Below are positions 27,375 to 37,616 of a DNA stretch of 64,000 nt, piece by piece. The stretch is from Streptomyces sp. DHE7-1 (GTDB taxonomy: Bacteria; Actinomycetota; Actinomycetes; Streptomycetales; Streptomycetaceae): contig JACJDG010000003.1 of assembly GCA_016432725.1 (NCBI GenBank), positions 3,720,001-3,784,000 on the forward strand, read 5' to 3'. The notes under the pieces were generated by a model that worked only from the letters and a program-made list of their open reading frames with translations, was not told the DNA's origin and did no database searches. Made by a program: the position numbers and the translations under genes. Position 1 is the first letter of the stretch, and each line of letters starts with the position of its first letter.

Positions 27375-29185
27375 TCACCGCACCACCCGTACGGTCTTCG
27401 AGACGGTCACCTGGTCCACGTCCGACACCCGCACCGTCACCCTCATGGTCCACGTCCCGGGGATCGGCAGGGCGAAGGAGTCGGCCGCCCAGTAGCCGCC
27501 GCGGTCGGTGACCTTGGCGTCCAGGGGGCCGACCCGCTGGGCGGCGAGGGTCATCGAGAGGCGGAGTTCGGGGACGGAGGCCAGGCCGCCGTCGGGGCCG
27601 TAGACCACCGCCTGGACGGAGTTGGTGCCGGCCCGGCCGGGGTCGAGGGTGATCTGCACCTTGCCGTGGCCGCCGGGGGTGCCGACGTCGAACGGGATCG
27701 TGGTGACCGATGCGGCCGGGATGCCGGCCGGTGCGGCCTCGGACCGCGCCGCCTCGGCCGCCGCCCGGCCGGGCAGGGTGCTGGTCAGAAGGGTGGTCAG
27801 GACGAGGACGAGGACGCCCGTGGCCAGCTCGGCCAGCACCGGACGGCGCAGGTGGTGCGGGTCCGGGGCGGCCGGTGCGGGTTCCGGCCGGGGCTCGGGC
27901 GGCAGCGGCGGGCCGGTGGCCGGCTCGGGGACGCGCGCCGGACGGGCCGCGGGGACGGGCTCACCAGGCGGGCCGTCCAGCGCCGGGAGCGCGAGGCGGC
28001 CGCGAGGAGCAGGGCCACCACCGCCAGCTTGGCCAGCAGGACGTGGCCGTACGTGGTGCCGGTCAGCGCGTCCAGGGAGCCCAGGCCCCGCCAGGACTGG
28101 TAGACGCCGGTCACCGCGAGGACGGTCACCGAGGCGAAGGCCAGGCGGGAGAAGCGGGCGACGGTCCGCACCAGCGGCTCCGGCGTCCCCGCGGGGGCCG
28201 GCTCGGCCGCCGGGTCCCGGCGCAGCGTCAGCAGCAGGGCGGCGAGCCCTCCCATCCAGGCGGCCATGGCCAGCAGGTGCAGCGCGGCGGACGCGACGGC
28301 GACGGGTACCTGCGGTCCAGCCGAGGCGTGTTCGGCCGCCGCCCAGGTCAGGGAGAGGGCCACGGAGAAGACGGCGGCCGCGGTCAGCAGGGCCCGGCGG
28401 GGGACGCGCCGCCACGCGCCCCGGCGCAGCACCGGGACGCAGGCGGCCGCCAGGAGCAGCAGGGCCAGCCGGGCGAGCAGGAGCTCACCGGGCCGGGTCG
28501 TGGCGGTGCGGGTGAGCGCGGACAGCGCGAAGGCCCCCGTCGGGGAGGTGCCCTCCTCGTAGGGCGCCCTCAGCAGGAAGAGGGCGGCGGTCGAGGCGAG
28601 CAGGACCCCCCAGGCGGCCAGGGCCGGGCGGCGCAGCCGGGCCCGGCCGGGCGGGCGGCAGTACGCCACGAACGCCACCGTGCCGAGCAGGAGCGCCACG
28701 GACAGGTAGGCGAGGTAGCGCGCGATGTCGTAGAGGCCGGTCGTCGCCCGGTTCTCCGCGCGGTCCGGGAGCGGGACCGCCGGCGCCGCCGTGCGCTTGC
28801 CCACCGAGAAGGTGAGCGCCCCGGATACCGGGTGGCTGTCCGCCGACACCACCCGCCAGGTCACCGTGTAGGTGCCGGTGGCGAGCCTGGCGGGCAGCGG
28901 GACGCGGGCCGTGTCGGAGCGGCCGGGGGCGTGGTCCGCCTCGCCGGTGCGGAGGCGGTGGTTCTCCGGGTCGTAGACGCGGAACGAGTCGGTGAGCAGG
29001 CCCACGGACTCCGTGAACGTCAGGGTCACCCGGCGCGGGGCGGACTTCAGGACACCGCCGTCGGCGGGGTCGGACCCGCGCAGGGCCGCGTGGGCCGAGG
29101 CGGGGACCGCGGTGCCGAGCAGGAGCAGCAGCAGGCCCGTGCCGAGCACGGTCAGCCGCCGCAGCCACCGGTGTGCGTCGCGCAC
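27375..29185 (-). CDS. Copper resistance protein CopC/CopD fusion (frameshifted)
   Basis: The GTG start at 29183-29185 has GGAGGGG upstream. A signal peptide (GTGLLLLLLGTAVPASAHAA) ends so that the mature CopC domain begins with His, the copper ligand (HAALRGSDPADGGVLKSAPR). CopC continues to about 125 (VVSADSHPVSGALTFSVG). A CopD-type integral membrane domain with about eight helices follows (LYDIARYLAYLSVALLLGTV; LHLLAMAAWMGGLAALLLTL). A C-terminal YtkA-like beta domain is in another frame (GHGKVQITLDPGRAGTNSVQ; PGTWTMRVTVRVSDVDQVTV). The frame changes once in 27940-27990. It would import or handle copper at the membrane. Confidence 0.85.
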
Positions 29186-29331
29186 CTCACCCCTCCGTCC
29201 AGCGGCCCCGGGCGGCCGCACGCGCTCCGGGCACGTCAGCCCTCCACATACGTACGCGGAGATCGGCCGTCGTGCTCACCGCACCCGCCACCCGGTCCGC
29301 CGGGGCGGCGGGTTCTCGCCCGGACGGCGCG

Positions 29332-29926
29332 TCAGGCCGGATCGTCCGGGAAGGCCGCCGCCCGTTCCAGGAAGGCCAGTCGGGCCCGCTTCTCGGGCAG
29401 GTGCACATCCGGGACGTCGACCTCGGGCAGCACGACGGCCGGGCCCTGCTCGAAGCCCTGGCGCCGGAAGCGCTCGACGGCCCTGGTGTTGCGCACGTCC
29501 GGGTCGACCACGATCCGGCGGCGGCCGAGCCCGAGCAGGGCGTACGCCGTGACCCCGGTCAGCAGGGCCGAGGTCCAGCCGGGGCGCCGGCCGGCGGGTC
29601 CGGCGGGGGCGAGGAGGACGTGGACGCCGATGTCGCCGGGGCGGACGTCGTAGGTCTCGCCGACCCGGTCGGCCCCGGGTTCGTAGGTCTGCAGCAGGGC
29701 GGCCGGTTCACCGTCCTTGGTGACGAGGTGGGCGTGGTGGGTGTCGAGGGTCGCCATGTGCGCGTAGATCTCTGCCACCTGGGCGCGGGTCAGGCCGGTC
29801 ATGCCCCAGAACACGGCGCGTTCCTCGCTCACCCAGGCGTGCACCAGCCGCGCGTCGCCGGCCGGGTCGAGGGGCCGGACGCGGACGGTGCCGTAGCCGT
29901 CGACGTGCCGTTCGAACAGGTCAGAC
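29332..29926 (-). CDS. GNAT acetyltransferase of the siderophore type (desH-like)
   Basis: The product of about 198 residues begins MSDLFERHVDGYGTVRVRPL. It carries the acyl-CoA acyltransferase features of IucB/RhbD/MbtK-like enzymes: LVHAWVSEERAVFWGMTGLT, GDIGVHVLLAPAG and RIVVDPDVRNTRAVERFRRQ then GFEQGPAVVLPEVDVPDVHL. Its ATG lies inside the end of the acylase gene (ATGTCTGA overlap), so translation is coupled. Together with the iron box upstream of the acylase it forms an iron-repressed pair that I take to match desG/desH of desferrioxamine producers. Hydroxamate acylation is inferred from family. Confidence 0.8.
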
Positions 29927-32068
29927 ATCGTTCTCCTGGGTGTCTTCGAGGGTGAGCCGGGCCCAGTCGGTGACGACCGGGGCGAGTTCCCCCGGAGCCA
30001 CAGGGGGAGCTGGTCGCGGTGGTGCGGTGCGCCGGGGACGCCGTCGGCGCCGAACGGGACCACCCAGCGGCTGTCCTCGCGGCACGCGAGGTCCCAGACG
30101 TAGCGGGCGGCCGGGCCGCGGGCGGCGAGGTCGGTGAGGCCGGGGACGGCCGAGGTGCACAGCACGCAGTCGTGGTCGCCGGCCAGGCCCGGTTCCGCGT
30201 ACGGCTCCTCCCCCGGCAGCGCCTTCCAGGGAGCGAGCCGGTGGGTGTCCGACCAGGTGCCTGCCGGTTCCGCCGCGGCCGTCTCCGTCAGGGCGTCCCG
30301 CACGACGGCGTCCCGGTCGACGCCGTACAGCTCCTCCGCCGTCAGCAGGTGTTCGAGGGCGTGGCCGATGCGCGGGACGAGGGCCAGCCAGGGGAGCAGG
30401 ACCTCGGGGTAGGCGGGCGGTTCCGTGAGGGCGGCGAACGCCGGGTGGGCGGCGAGCCCGCGGACGACCGCGGTGCGCACCGCGGCGTAGGCGGCGGCGC
30501 CGGTGCTGTCGGCGTCCATGCGGCGGTCCCAGGCCAGCAGTCGGTCGCGGAGGCGGGCCGCGCCGGGGTGAGGCCGTCGAGGGCGGCGAGGCGGTCGAGG
30601 AGCGGACCGGCCGAGGCGAGGTGGGTGTCGGTGTGGACGGTGTGCAGGTCGGCGGCCGACCAGGCGGGGCGCTCCCGGAGCAGGGCGCGGATGCGGTCGG
30701 CGCGGTGCGGCGGCGCGAACTCCACGCCGAGGGGCGCGGCCGGGCCGCGCTGGTTGGCCATCACGGCGACGCCGTCGGTCAGCGGGGCGTACGGCGTCTC
30801 GTGCCAGCCGCGCCACTCGTGGCCCGGGAGCCAGGCGGGCACCACCCGGACCCGGTTGTCCGCCGCGCGCACCGGGACGCGGCCGGCGACCCGGTGCAGC
30901 AGACCGCCCTCGGTGTCGGCGGCCTGCACGACGTTGACCGGCTCGGCCCAGCCGTCCAGCGCCCGGTCGACGTCGCCGACCCGGCGGGCGCGCAGGAGGG
31001 GGAGCAGGCAGCCGAAGCCGAGGTCCTCCGTGACGCGGGGCGGGTAGCGCAGGGCGAGGGCGGTGGGCGGTCCGGCCGCGTCGCCGGTCTCGTCGTCGGC
31101 GGCGTTCCGGCCGTCCGGCGGGGCCGCCGTGACGCCCGCCTCCAGGCCCTCCGGGCCGCCGGCGATCACCGGCCCCCGCTCGGTCTCGATCACCTCGATC
31201 GCGACCGGGGCCTCCCCGGCCACCTCCACCGTCTCCGTGTGCCGCGGTGCCCGGCGCCAGACGCCGTCGGGGCCGAGGGCCTCCACGCCCGCGCCGGTGC
31301 GCCGCAGCCGCTCCCGGTAGACGTCCTGGTAGTCGGCCATGGCGTTGGTGACGGCCCAGGCAACGGTGCCGGTGTGGCCGAAGTGGGCGATGCCGGGAAC
31401 GCCGGGCACGGCGAGGCCGACGACGTCGAACTCCGGGCAGCACAGGCGGATCTGCTGGTAGACGCCCGGATCCTCGATGAAGCGGTGCGGGTCGCCGGCG
31501 ATGACGGGCCGCCCGGTGACGGTGCGGTCGCCGGACAGGAGCCAGCCGTTGCTGCCGGCGGTGCCGGGGCCGTCGGTGGCGAACAGGCCGACCGACCCGG
31601 GACCGAGGTGCCGTATCGCCTCCTCGCGCCACAGCTTGGCCGGGAAACCGGCGAACAGGATGTGCGTGGCGAGCCAGACCCCGAGCGGGGTCCAGGGCTC
31701 CCAGCGGCCCGGGGCGAGGCCGGACCGCGCGAACTCGGGCGCCCGGCGGGCGCCGTCCACCAGGCTTTGGTTGACGCCGTCGGCGTACGCCCGGACCCAT
31801 TCCGCCGTCTCCGGGTCCCGGCTCTCCAGCGCGCCGAAGCAGCGCCGGGCGGTGTCGTCGAGACGGGCCCGGCGGGCGAACACGTCCCACGGCAGGGCGG
31901 CCGCGCCGAGGAAGGAGGCCGAGGTGCCCCGGGCCCGGTGCCGCTCCACCTCGAGTTGCCAGGCGCGGTCCAGAGCGGTCACCCGGCCCTGGACGCGGGC
32001 CAGGGCGCGGGCGTCGGCGGCCCGCAGATGGGGACGCCCCAGGCGTCGCGGTGGATCTCGCTGGTCAC
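29921..32068 (-). CDS. Penicillin acylase family Ntn-hydrolase (desG-like), three frameshifts
   Basis: The GTG start at 32066-32068 gives VTSEIHRDAWGVPHLRA after one correction. The Ntn-hydrolase signature GSNGWLLSGDRTVTGRPVIA gives the likely autoproteolytic Ser at the GS|N site, followed by DPHRFIEDPG and GVPGIAHFGHTGTVAWAVTN. Frames break at GGGG 32030-32033, GGGG 30565-30568 and CCCCC 29989-29993; one base in each yields about 716 residues ending ARLTLEDTQENDV. Family members hydrolyse amides such as N-acyl side chains, and PvdQ processes a siderophore precursor. No signal peptide is evident. An iron box lies 25 bases upstream. Confidence 0.82.
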
Positions 32069-32092
32069 CTCGGAGCACCCCTTCGCTTCGCT

Positions 32093-32111
32093 TTAGGTAA
32101 GCCTTGCCTAA
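32093..32111. promoter_or_regulatory. Iron box (DmdR/IdeR operator)
   Basis: TTAGGTAAGCCTTGCCTAA is a 19-bp palindrome with one mismatch and closely fits the actinomycete iron-box consensus TTAGGTTAGGCTCACCTAA. It lies 25 bases upstream of the acylase GTG on the minus strand, where DmdR1/IdeR with Fe2+ would block transcription. It predicts induction of the acylase/acetyltransferase pair under iron starvation. Confidence 0.88.
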
Positions 32112-32253
32112 GTTGATGCGGGAATCGTACGCGACGCCCGGCCGCCCGGACAGAGCCGCCCCGTACGCGTGCCACGGGCGCCGTGCGGCGGCGTTCTCGG
32201 GGTTCGGGGAGCCCCGTCGCGCGAAGCGGTCGCCGCCGGGGCACCATCGACCC

Positions 32254-32856
32254 ATGGACGCGACAGTGCACCTCGCCCAGGACCCCGAGGCCGACGCGCT
32301 GCTCGGGCGCAGCCCGCTCGCCGCGCTGACCGGGATGCTGCTGGACCAGCAGGTCCCGATGGAGTGGGCGTTCAAGGGCCCGGCGACCATCGCGGGCCGG
32401 ATGGGCGCCCGGGACCTGGACGCCCACGACATCGCGGCCAGGGACCCGGAGGCGTTCGCCGCGCTCCTCTCCGAGAAGCCCGCCGTGCACCGGTACCCCG
32501 GCTCGATGGCCAAGCGGATCCAGCAGCTGTGCCAGTACCTGGTCGAGCACTACGACGGCGACGCCGAGGCCGTCTGGCGGGACGCCGGCGACGGGGCCGC
32601 GCTGCTGAAGCGGCTGGAGGACCTGCCCGGGTTCGGCCGGCAGAAGGCGCAGATCTTCCTGGCGCTGCTCGGCAAGCAGCTGGGCGTGCGGCCCACCGGC
32701 TGGCGGGAGGCCGCGGGGGCGTACGGGGAGGCGGACTCCTTCCGGTCCGTCGCCGACATCACCGGCCCCGAGTCGCTGGCCAGGGTGCGGGCGCACAAGC
32801 AGGAGGCGAAGGCGGCGGCCAAGGCCGCCAAGGCGGCGAAGAGCGCCGGCGAGTAG
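32254..32856 (+). CDS. HhH-GPD-type base excision DNA repair protein
   Basis: A 200-residue product beginning MDATVHLAQDPEADALLGRS. The helix-hairpin-helix motif is LEDLPGFGRQKAQIFLALLG (about 127-146), followed by a segment (SVADITGPESLARVRAHKQE) where the GPD-type catalytic Asp may lie in VADI. An alanine/lysine tail ends the protein. The family removes damaged or mismatched bases. The start ATG at 32254 is preceded by a weak site. It is transcribed away from the acylase pair. Confidence 0.85.
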   Translation: MDATVHLAQDPEADALLGRSPLAALTGMLLDQQVPMEWAFKGPATIAGRMGARDLDAHDIAARDPEAFAALLSEKPAVHRYPGSMAKRIQQLCQYLVEHYDGDAEAVWRDAGDGAALLKRLEDLPGFGRQKAQIFLALLGKQLGVRPTGWREAAGAYGEADSFRSVADITGPESLARVRAHKQEAKAAAKAAKAAKSAGE

Positions 32857-32917
32857 CCCTCAGCCGGATGGTCCCGCCCGGGTGGCGGCGCCGCCCGGGA
32901 CGATCCGAGCATGGACC

Positions 32918-33586
32918 ATGACCGAGGCACCCAGCGGTGGTCCCTCCTGGGACCGTGAGTACGACGACCGGAGCGTCCACGGGGGCCACGCCCCGCAGGG
33001 ACACCACGAGCCCGAACCTCCCCTCGAAGGACCCCTGCACGCCCTCTCCCGGGCCGCCTGGCAGGTCGTCCTCGGCACCGGGATCGCCTCGCTGATCCTC
33101 GGCGTCGTGGTGCTGATCTGGCCGGGCCCCTCCCTGCTGGTCGCCGGGGTGCTGTTCGGGATCTACCTCGTCATCAGCGGCGTCTTCCAGCTCGCCGCCG
33201 CCTTCGGCACCCACCAGCGGACCTCGCTGCGCGTGCTCGCCTTCATCAGCGGCGCGCTGTCGATCCTGCTGGGCCTGTTCTGCTTCCGCGGCCCGATGCA
33301 GTCGTCCCTGCTGCTCGCCCTGTGGATCGGCATCGCCTGGCTGATCCGGGGCATCACCCAGACCCTGGCCGCCGCCTCCGACTCCCGTATGCCCGCCCGG
33401 GGATGGCAGATCTTCCTGGGGATCGTCACCTTCGTCGCCGGCATCGTGCTGATCGACTCGCCCTTCACCTCGGTCGCCGTGCTGACCCTGGTCGCCGGCT
33501 GGTGGCTGGTGATCGTCGGCATCGTGGAGATCGTCACCGCGATCCGCGTCCGGGGCATGGCCCGCCAGGTCCCGCGCACGGTGTGA
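32918..33586 (+). CDS. HdeD family membrane protein
   Basis: The 222-residue protein has a hydrophilic N-terminus (about 50 residues, H/E/P-rich) and six transmembrane helices in three hairpins: VVLGTGIASLILGVVVLIWP, LLVAGVLFGIYLVISGVFQL, VLAFISGALSILLGLFCF, LLLALWIGIAWLIRGITQ, IFLGIVTFVAGIVLI and VLTLVAGWWLVIVGIVEIVT. This is the DUF308/HdeD (acid-resistance membrane protein) pattern. I selected the ATG at 32918 (MTEAPSGGPSWD), 62 bases after the DNA repair gene. The role in Streptomyces is unknown. Confidence 0.85.
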   Translation: MTEAPSGGPSWDREYDDRSVHGGHAPQGHHEPEPPLEGPLHALSRAAWQVVLGTGIASLILGVVVLIWPGPSLLVAGVLFGIYLVISGVFQLAAAFGTHQRTSLRVLAFISGALSILLGLFCFRGPMQSSLLLALWIGIAWLIRGITQTLAAASDSRMPARGWQIFLGIVTFVAGIVLIDSPFTSVAVLTLVAGWWLVIVGIVEIVTAIRVRGMARQVPRTV

Positions 33587-33663
33587 GGCCGTCGGTACGC
33601 CGAACGGGCGTATCCCGGGCGGCACGCGATGCGCCGGGGCGGCCGGGCGGGCACAGACCCGGT

Positions 33664-33986
33664 GTGAGCAGGACCGCGCGCCTCCCGCGCAGCCGAACCT
33701 GGCTGCGGGTGCTCGTGCTGCTCCTGGCGGTGTGGGTGCCGGGCGCCCATGTGCAGGCCCAGCCGGCACCCGCCCCGGCCGCGTCGGCCGCCGCCTCCGA
33801 GCACGACCACCTGGACACCCTGCCGCGGCCGCCCGCCCGCGTCTCCCACCCGGCCGGGGCCCCGAACGCCCCTCGTCCCTGCCCGGCCCGGCGCCCGCCG
33901 GCGCGGCGGCGCCCCCGTGCCCGGCCGCGCCCCGGGCGCCGGGCGCCGCCGTCTGCCTGCTGCGCACGGTGGTCCTGCGCTGCTGA
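33664..33986 (+). CDS. Small secreted protein of unknown function (frameshifted)
   Basis: The GTG at 33664 gives VSRTARLPRSRTWLRVLVLL with a signal peptide ending near VPGAHVQAQ. The mature part has DHLDTLPRPPARVSHP. The frame changes at CCCC 33860-33863; with one added C it continues PERPSSLPGPAP... and ends AAVCLLRTVVLRC. The terminal LRTVVLRC is a motif I recall from Streptomyces small exported proteins next to the following 41-residue gene. About 107 residues in total. Function unknown. Confidence 0.55.
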
Positions 33987-34031
33987 CCGGTCCCGCCCCC
34001 CGGTCCAGTCAGCTCCAGGTGAGGAACGACC

Positions 34032-34157
34032 ATGCCCACAGACCCGTACGCGGTCCTGCGCGCCCTGCTGCGCGCGGAGGCCAGACGCAGCGCGCCGCCC
34101 CGGCCCGAGGACACCAACCAGCGGCCACCGGGGCCGGCGAAGGAGGAAGGACGCTGA
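34032..34157 (+). CDS. Very small conserved hypothetical protein
   Basis: ATG at 34032 with GTGAGGA upstream; 41 residues begin MPTDPYAVLRALLRAEARRS and end GPAKEEGR. It has an amphipathic helix followed by a polar tail. It directly follows the small secreted protein gene (45 bases apart, same strand) and converges on the HerA-like ATPase gene. Too small for domain assignment. The start, ribosome site and helix-like N-terminus suggest a real gene. Confidence 0.5.
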   Translation: MPTDPYAVLRALLRAEARRSAPPRPEDTNQRPPGPAKEEGR

Positions 34158-34174
34158 TCGGCCGGCGGAGGCGG

Positions 34175-35727
34175 TCAGCGCCTCCGCCGTGCGGTACCGA
34201 ACAGGGAGCGGGTGATCTCGCGGCCGATCTGGGTGCCGACCGAGCGGGCCAGTGACTTGAACATGCCGCTGCCCACCACCTGTTCGACCAGCGACTGCTC
34301 GTCCTTCGGCGCCGTCGTCTCCGGGGCCCGCGCGGTCTCATCGGCCCGGCCCGGCTCCGGCGCCCCGGCCGCCGGCCGCCCGCTCAGCCGCTCGTACGCC
34401 GACTCGCGGTCCACAGCCTGTGCATAACGCCCGTGCAGCGCGGACTCCCGCACCGCCCGGTCCAGCTCCGGCCCGTCCACCGGGCCCATCAGGGACTCCG
34501 GGGCGCGCAGCCGGGTCGCGGCGACGGGGGTGGGGGCACCGGTCTCGCTGAGCACGGTCACCACCGCCTCGCCGGTGCCGAGGCCGGTGAGGAGTTCCTC
34601 GAGGTCGTAGGCGGAGTCGGGGAAGGTCTTCACGGTCGCCTTCAGCGCCTTCCGGTCGTCCGGCGTGAAGGCCCGCAGCGCGTGCTGGACGCGGTTGCCG
34701 AGCTGGCCGAGGACGTCGGACGGCACGTCCTTCGGGGTCTGGGTGACGAAGAAGACGCCGACCCCTTTCGAGCGAATCAGGCGCACGGTGCGCGTGATCG
34801 ACTCCAGGAACGCCCGGGAGGCGTCGCTGAACAGCAGGTGCGCCTCGTCGAAGAAGAAGACCAGCTTGGGACGGTCGGCGTCGCCCACCTCGGGCAGGTC
34901 GTGGAAGAGGTCGGCCAGCAGCCACATCAGGAAGGTGGAGAAGAGCTGCGGCCGGTCCTGGACCGCGGGGAGTTCGAGGACGGAGACGACGCCCCGCCCG
35001 TCCGGCGCCGTCCGCAGCAGCTCGGCCGTGTCGAACTCCGGCTCGCCGAAGAAGTCCGCCATGCCCTGCGCCTCGAAGGCGGTCAGCGAGCGCAGGATCA
35101 CCCGGCCGTGGCGGTGGACAGCCCGCCGATGTTCCTCAGCTCGGCCTTGCCCTCGTCCGAGGTCAGGAAGGCGACCACGGCCCTGAGGTCCTTGAGGTCG
35201 ACGAGTTCGAGGCCCTTGGTGTCGGCGTAGTGGAAGATCAGGCCGAGGGACTGCTCCTGGGTCTGGTTGAGCCGGAGCACCTTGGACAGCAGCACCGGCC
35301 CGAAGCTCGTGACGGTGGCCCGCACCGGGATGCCGTGGCCGAGCCCGCCGAGCGCGAGGAACTCCGCGGGGAAACCGGCCGGCGTCCAGCTCTGGCCCAC
35401 CTCGGCCGCGCGCCCCTGGACCCGGTCGTTCGACACGCCCGGCCGGGAGATGCCGGAGAGGTCGCCCTTGATGTCCGCGAGGAACACCGGCACGCCCTGC
35501 GCGGAGAGTTGCTCGGCGATCAGCTGGAGCGTCTTGGTCTTGCCGGTGCCCGTGGCGCCCGCGACCAGCCCGTGCCGGTTGAGCATGGGCAGCGGGATGC
35601 GCACCGGCGCGCGCGGCAGGCACCGTCCGTCCCAGAGCAGGGCGCCCAGATCGAGGGCGGGGCCGGTGAAGGCGTATCCGGCGCGGACGCGCTCGGCGTC
35701 GGCAGGGAGCGTCTCGCTGTCACCCAT
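34175..35727 (-). CDS. HerA-like ATPase (DUF853) (frameshifted)
   Basis: About 516 residues. Walker A is GATGTGKTKT (about residue 58) and Walker B is KLVFFFDEAHLLF (about 305). Other conserved parts are FLADIKGDLSGISRPG and VGVFFVTQTPKDVPSDVLGQ. The family comprises HerA/FtsK-type hexameric ATPases of unclear function in actinobacteria. The frame changes at CCC 35101-35103 (within STATAGVILRSL on the protein); one base restores continuity. The C-terminus is an E/P-rich linker ending in a conserved helix (LVEQVVGSGMFKSLARSVGT). ATG start at 35725-35727. Convergent with the small genes on its right flank. Confidence 0.85.
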
Positions 35728-35842
35728 GCACGGCCCCTGTCTCCGATAGCACCCGTTATGAGCGTCTTCGCTCCGGCAATTCCAGCGTCGCACTGCGGCG
35801 CCATGGCTGCGCCCGGAACGTCTGGACCGGTAGGCTTTCCGT

Positions 35843-36139
35843 GTGATCTTCAAGCGCATCGGAAACGGCCGGCCGTACCCCGACCACGGCCGGGAAAGCA
35901 CCCGGCAGTGGGCGGACGTCGCGCCGCGCCCGGTCCGCCTCGATCAGCTCGTGACCACCAAGCAGCAGCTCGATCTGGAGACCCTGCTGGCCGAGGACTC
36001 GACCTTCTACGGCGACCTCTTCGCCCACGTCGTGAAGTGGCAGGGCGACCTGTACCTCGAGGACGGCCTCCACCGGGCGGTGCGCGCCGCGCTCCAGCAG
36101 CGCCAGGTGCTGCACGCGCGCGTGCTCGAACTCGACTGA
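35843..36139 (+). CDS. Conserved actinobacterial small protein (ParB-like fold suspected)
   Basis: The 98-residue product begins MIFKRIGNGRPYPDHGREST. Its core RPVRLDQLVTTKQQLDLETL and GDLYLEDGLHRAVRAALQQR recalls the ParB N-terminal motif (a short Gly-His-Arg loop followed by a helix). I recall it being labelled a VapB-type antitoxin in databases, but no toxin gene is adjacent and I see no ribbon-helix-helix, so I do not adopt that name. It is intact, transcribed toward the LytR_C gene and divergent from the HerA-like gene. Confidence 0.7.
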   Translation: MIFKRIGNGRPYPDHGRESTRQWADVAPRPVRLDQLVTTKQQLDLETLLAEDSTFYGDLFAHVVKWQGDLYLEDGLHRAVRAALQQRQVLHARVLELD

Positions 36140-36235
36140 CCCGCACGACACGCCGGTTGCCCTTTCGGGTTCCGCTGTGCTGCATCTGGTGATCATCTAA
36201 TAGGCATCGCCGCTCAGGCACACTACGCTGCGCTC

Positions 36236-36872
36236 ATGAGCATGCTGACTCCTCCCGGCATGGGCGGCCAGTACCGGATCACGGGGGACAAATACCCTCG
36301 GATGCGCCCTCCCCGGCGGCGCGGCAGGCTGGCGGCCGCCGCCGTGGCCTCCGTCGCCGCGCTCGGCCTGATCGGCTGGGGCACCCTGCAGCTCATCGAC
36401 GTCTTCACCGGGGCGGCGAGAAGTCGACCGCGGGCGGCACCAAGGCCGAGTGCCCCGTCGCGAAGGCCTCCGCCGCGCCCGCCAGGGCCCTGCCCGAGCC
36501 CCGCGCGATCACCGTGAACGTCTACAACGCCACGACCCGCAGCGGCCTCGCCAAGGCCACCGCGGACGAGCTGAAGAAGCGCGGCTTCAAGATCGGCGAC
36601 GTGGGCAACGCGCCCAAGGAGCTGGACAAGAAGGTCAAGGGCGCCGGAGTGCTCCTCGGTCCCGCCTCCGCGCTGGACACCTCGCTGCCGGTGCTCGCCA
36701 CCCAGCTGGCCGGCGCCGAGCGGCGGACCGAGGCCGGCCGCAAGGGGCCGGCCTCGATCTGGTCATCGGTGACAAGTTCGGCGGCCTGACGCAGCGGGCG
36801 GCCGCCGACCAGGCCCTGGCCCGGCTGAGCGAACCGAAGCGGACGACCGCCGCGGCGAAGAACGGCTGCTGA
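36236..36872 (+). CDS. LytR C-terminal domain protein (two frameshifts)
   Basis: A membrane-anchored protein. It has a short cytoplasmic tail (MSMLTPPGMGGQYRITGDKY), a basic segment and one helix (LAAAAVASVAALGLIGWGTL). The extracytoplasmic LytR_C domain follows (ITVNVYNATTRSGLAKATAD, ELKKRGFKIGDVGNAPKEL). Frames break at GGGG 36410-36413 and GGGG 36744-36747; one base in each yields about 212 residues ending RTTAAAKNGC. The domain usually accompanies LytR-CpsA-Psr ligases, but the ligase domain is absent here. Likely envelope role by family association only. It is convergent with upp. Confidence 0.8.
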
Positions 36873-36884
36873 GCGGGGCCGGCC

Positions 36885-37520
36885 CTACTCGGCCGCGCCG
36901 TACAGCCGGTCGCCCGCGTCCCCGAGGCCGGGGATGATGTAGCCGTGCTCGTTGAGGTGGTCGTCGACGGCCGCCGTGACGACCGTGACCGGGGTGCCCG
37001 CGAGCTCCCGCTCCATGACCTCCACGCCCTCGGGCGCGGCGAGCAGCACCACGGCGGTGACGTCGTCGGCGCCGCGCTTGATCAGCTCCTGGATCGCCGC
37101 GACCAGCGTGCCGCCGGTCGCCAGCATCGGGTCGAGGACGTACACCTGGCGGCCCGAGAGGTCCTCGGGCATGCGCGAGGCGTACGTGGAGGCCTGCAGC
37201 GTCTCCTCGTTGCGGATCATGCCCAGGAAGCCCACCTCGGCGGTCGGCAGCAGCCGGACCATGCCGTCCAGCATGCCGAGACCGGCCCGCAGGATCGGCA
37301 CCACCAGCGGACGCGGCCGGGCGAGCTTGACGCCGGTGGTCCGGGCGACCGGCGTCTGGACGTCGACGGCCTCGGTGCGCACGTCCCGCGTGGCCTCGTA
37401 GGCGAGCAGGGTGACCAGTTCGTCGGCGAGCCGGCGGAAGGTCGCGGAGTCGGTGCGCTGGTCGCGCAACGTGGTGAGCTTGTGAGCGACCAGGGGGTGG
37501 TCGACGACGTGGAGACGCAT
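36885..37520 (-). CDS. upp: Uracil phosphoribosyltransferase
   Basis: An intact 211-residue enzyme starting MRLHVVDHPLVAHKLTTLRD. The PRPP-binding loop is VYVLDPMLATGGTLVAAIQE (about 128-147). The uracil-binding C-terminus has HGYIIPGLGDAGDRLYGAAE. It salvages uracil to UMP with PRPP. I chose ATG 37518-37520 over an upstream start because homology begins there. Confidence 0.96.
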   Translation of the reverse strand: MRLHVVDHPLVAHKLTTLRDQRTDSATFRRLADELVTLLAYEATRDVRTEAVDVQTPVARTTGVKLARPRPLVVPILRAGLGMLDGMVRLLPTAEVGFLGMIRNEETLQASTYASRMPEDLSGRQVYVLDPMLATGGTLVAAIQELIKRGADDVTAVVLLAAPEGVEVMERELAGTPVTVVTAAVDDHLNEHGYIIPGLGDAGDRLYGAAE

Positions 37521-37616
37521 GTCCCTAACAGTAACCGCGCTCGGCCGCACTCCGCGCTGGCATCAAACCGCCCGTCCGAGGGAACGTGGGAGGGACGGAC
37601 CCGGGGTGGTGTGACT

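Noticed and set aside
35843..36139. VapB-type antitoxin of a toxin-antitoxin pair
   Set aside because: No toxin gene is adjacent and no antitoxin DNA-binding fold is visible. The motif pattern looks closer to a ParB-like loop.
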